From a candidate division NPL-UPA2 bacterium (GTDB lineage Bacteria > Bacillota > UBA994): a stretch of 6,611 nucleotides of DNA. The position numbers and the translations under genes are program-made. The notes beneath the pieces were generated by a model. The model did no database searches. It was not told the origin of the DNA and saw nothing but the letters and a program-made list of their open reading frames with translations. Positions within the stretch are counted from its first letter, which is position 1. The number at the start of each line of letters is the position of its first letter. Shown here one piece after another: positions 6,305 through 6,611 of the stretch. The stretch spans positions 1-6,611 of the forward strand of contig QLUB01000097.1 in NCBI GenBank assembly GCA_018725205.1. The letters run 5' to 3'.

Positions 6305-6611
6305 ATGTTGTTGACGGGAACCGAGCTCAGGCAGATATTTGCTTTGGCGTCGCCGTTTACGGCTGACGGGCAGTTAAAGCCCGAGGCTGAGCGCGTGACG
6401 TTGCTTGCTGCGAACGCTAACTTTCCTTTTGAGCTAGAGATGCGAGGCTTTGCCATGGCGGCCGCAGCCGGGCAAGGATCCCCCATAATTGTGCAGCTCA
6501 GCCATAACGCAGCTGAGGCAGGCGCGGGAGACCCCGGAAAGATTATGCCCCTCGCCGGTGTCAAGCACTATTCACCTGACACTAACGTAGTGCGCGGCGC
6601 TATACTGGCAA
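6305..6611 (+). CDS. Class II aldolase-like protein, N-terminal part (cut by window end)
   Basis: An open frame runs from ATG 6305 to the window end (102 residues and still open). AAGGGGG (6291-6297) lies 7 bases before the start, and the gap to efp is 22 bases. The visible part contains ANFPFELEMRGFAMAAA followed by GSPIIVQLSHNA. This resembles the second helix-strand unit of class II fructose-bisphosphate or tagatose aldolases, where a conserved Asn-containing strand is followed by 'AAxxxxSPVIxxxS'. The catalytic Asp and the zinc-binding His residues would lie beyond the window, so activity cannot be judged. The first 30 residues (through ALASPFTADGQLKPEAER) are less typical. It does not match the gene that follows efp in Bacillus. 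The gene is almost certainly real; the family call is moderate. Confidence 0.6.
   Translation, partial: MLLTGTELRQIFALASPFTADGQLKPEAERVTLLAANANFPFELEMRGFAMAAAAGQGSPIIVQLSHNAAEAGAGDPGKIMPLAGVKHYSPDTNVVRGAILA

Noticed and set aside
1..6611. Search for CRISPR arrays, tRNA genes, transposase genes and attachment sites
   Set aside because: I saw no regularly spaced long repeats, no cloverleaf-like sequence, no transposase motif and no terminal inverted repeats by reading. The window is almost fully occupied by ordinary coding genes.

Overview
The window looks like a Bacillota (Firmicutes) chromosome, most likely a clostridial lineage with moderately GC-rich DNA. Three things point there. The elongation factor P closely resembles the Bacillus type, including the KPGKG loop. 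An M24 Xaa-Pro peptidase sits directly before efp, as yqhT-efp does in Bacillus subtilis. The type IV pilus genes have pilM, pilN and pilO but no pilP or pilQ after pilO, which fits a cell without an outer-membrane secretin. Every supported gene is on the + strand and packed tightly, with several starts at GTG or TTG.

Layout. Positions 1-222 hold no convincing gene, but do hold a possible sigma-A-type promoter (52-80) and a hairpin followed by a T tract (94-133). Next come the prepilin peptidase (pilD), pilM with an unusual N-terminal extension, pilN, pilO, and a small GspH/FimT-like prepilin. A shikimate kinase (aroK) follows, then an M24 Xaa-Pro peptidase and efp. The window ends inside a gene whose visible part resembles the N-terminus of a class II aldolase.

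How the genes work together. PilM, PilN and PilO form the inner-membrane platform of a type IV pilus or competence pseudopilus. PilN carries the INLLP peptide that docks into PilM. PilD would process the GFTAIE prepilin encoded three genes later. The assembly ATPase, the PilC platform protein and the major pilin are not in the window and may lie upstream. AroK (aromatic amino acid synthesis), the peptidase and EF-P (rescue of ribosomes stalled at polyproline) are housekeeping genes that often sit beside pilus/competence genes in Bacillota.

The most unusual point is PilM. The normally soluble, actin-like protein is preceded here by about 130 residues with two predicted transmembrane helices and a Pro-rich linker. 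This would anchor it in the membrane independently of PilN. I see no CRISPR array, tRNA, rRNA, insertion sequence or defence system.
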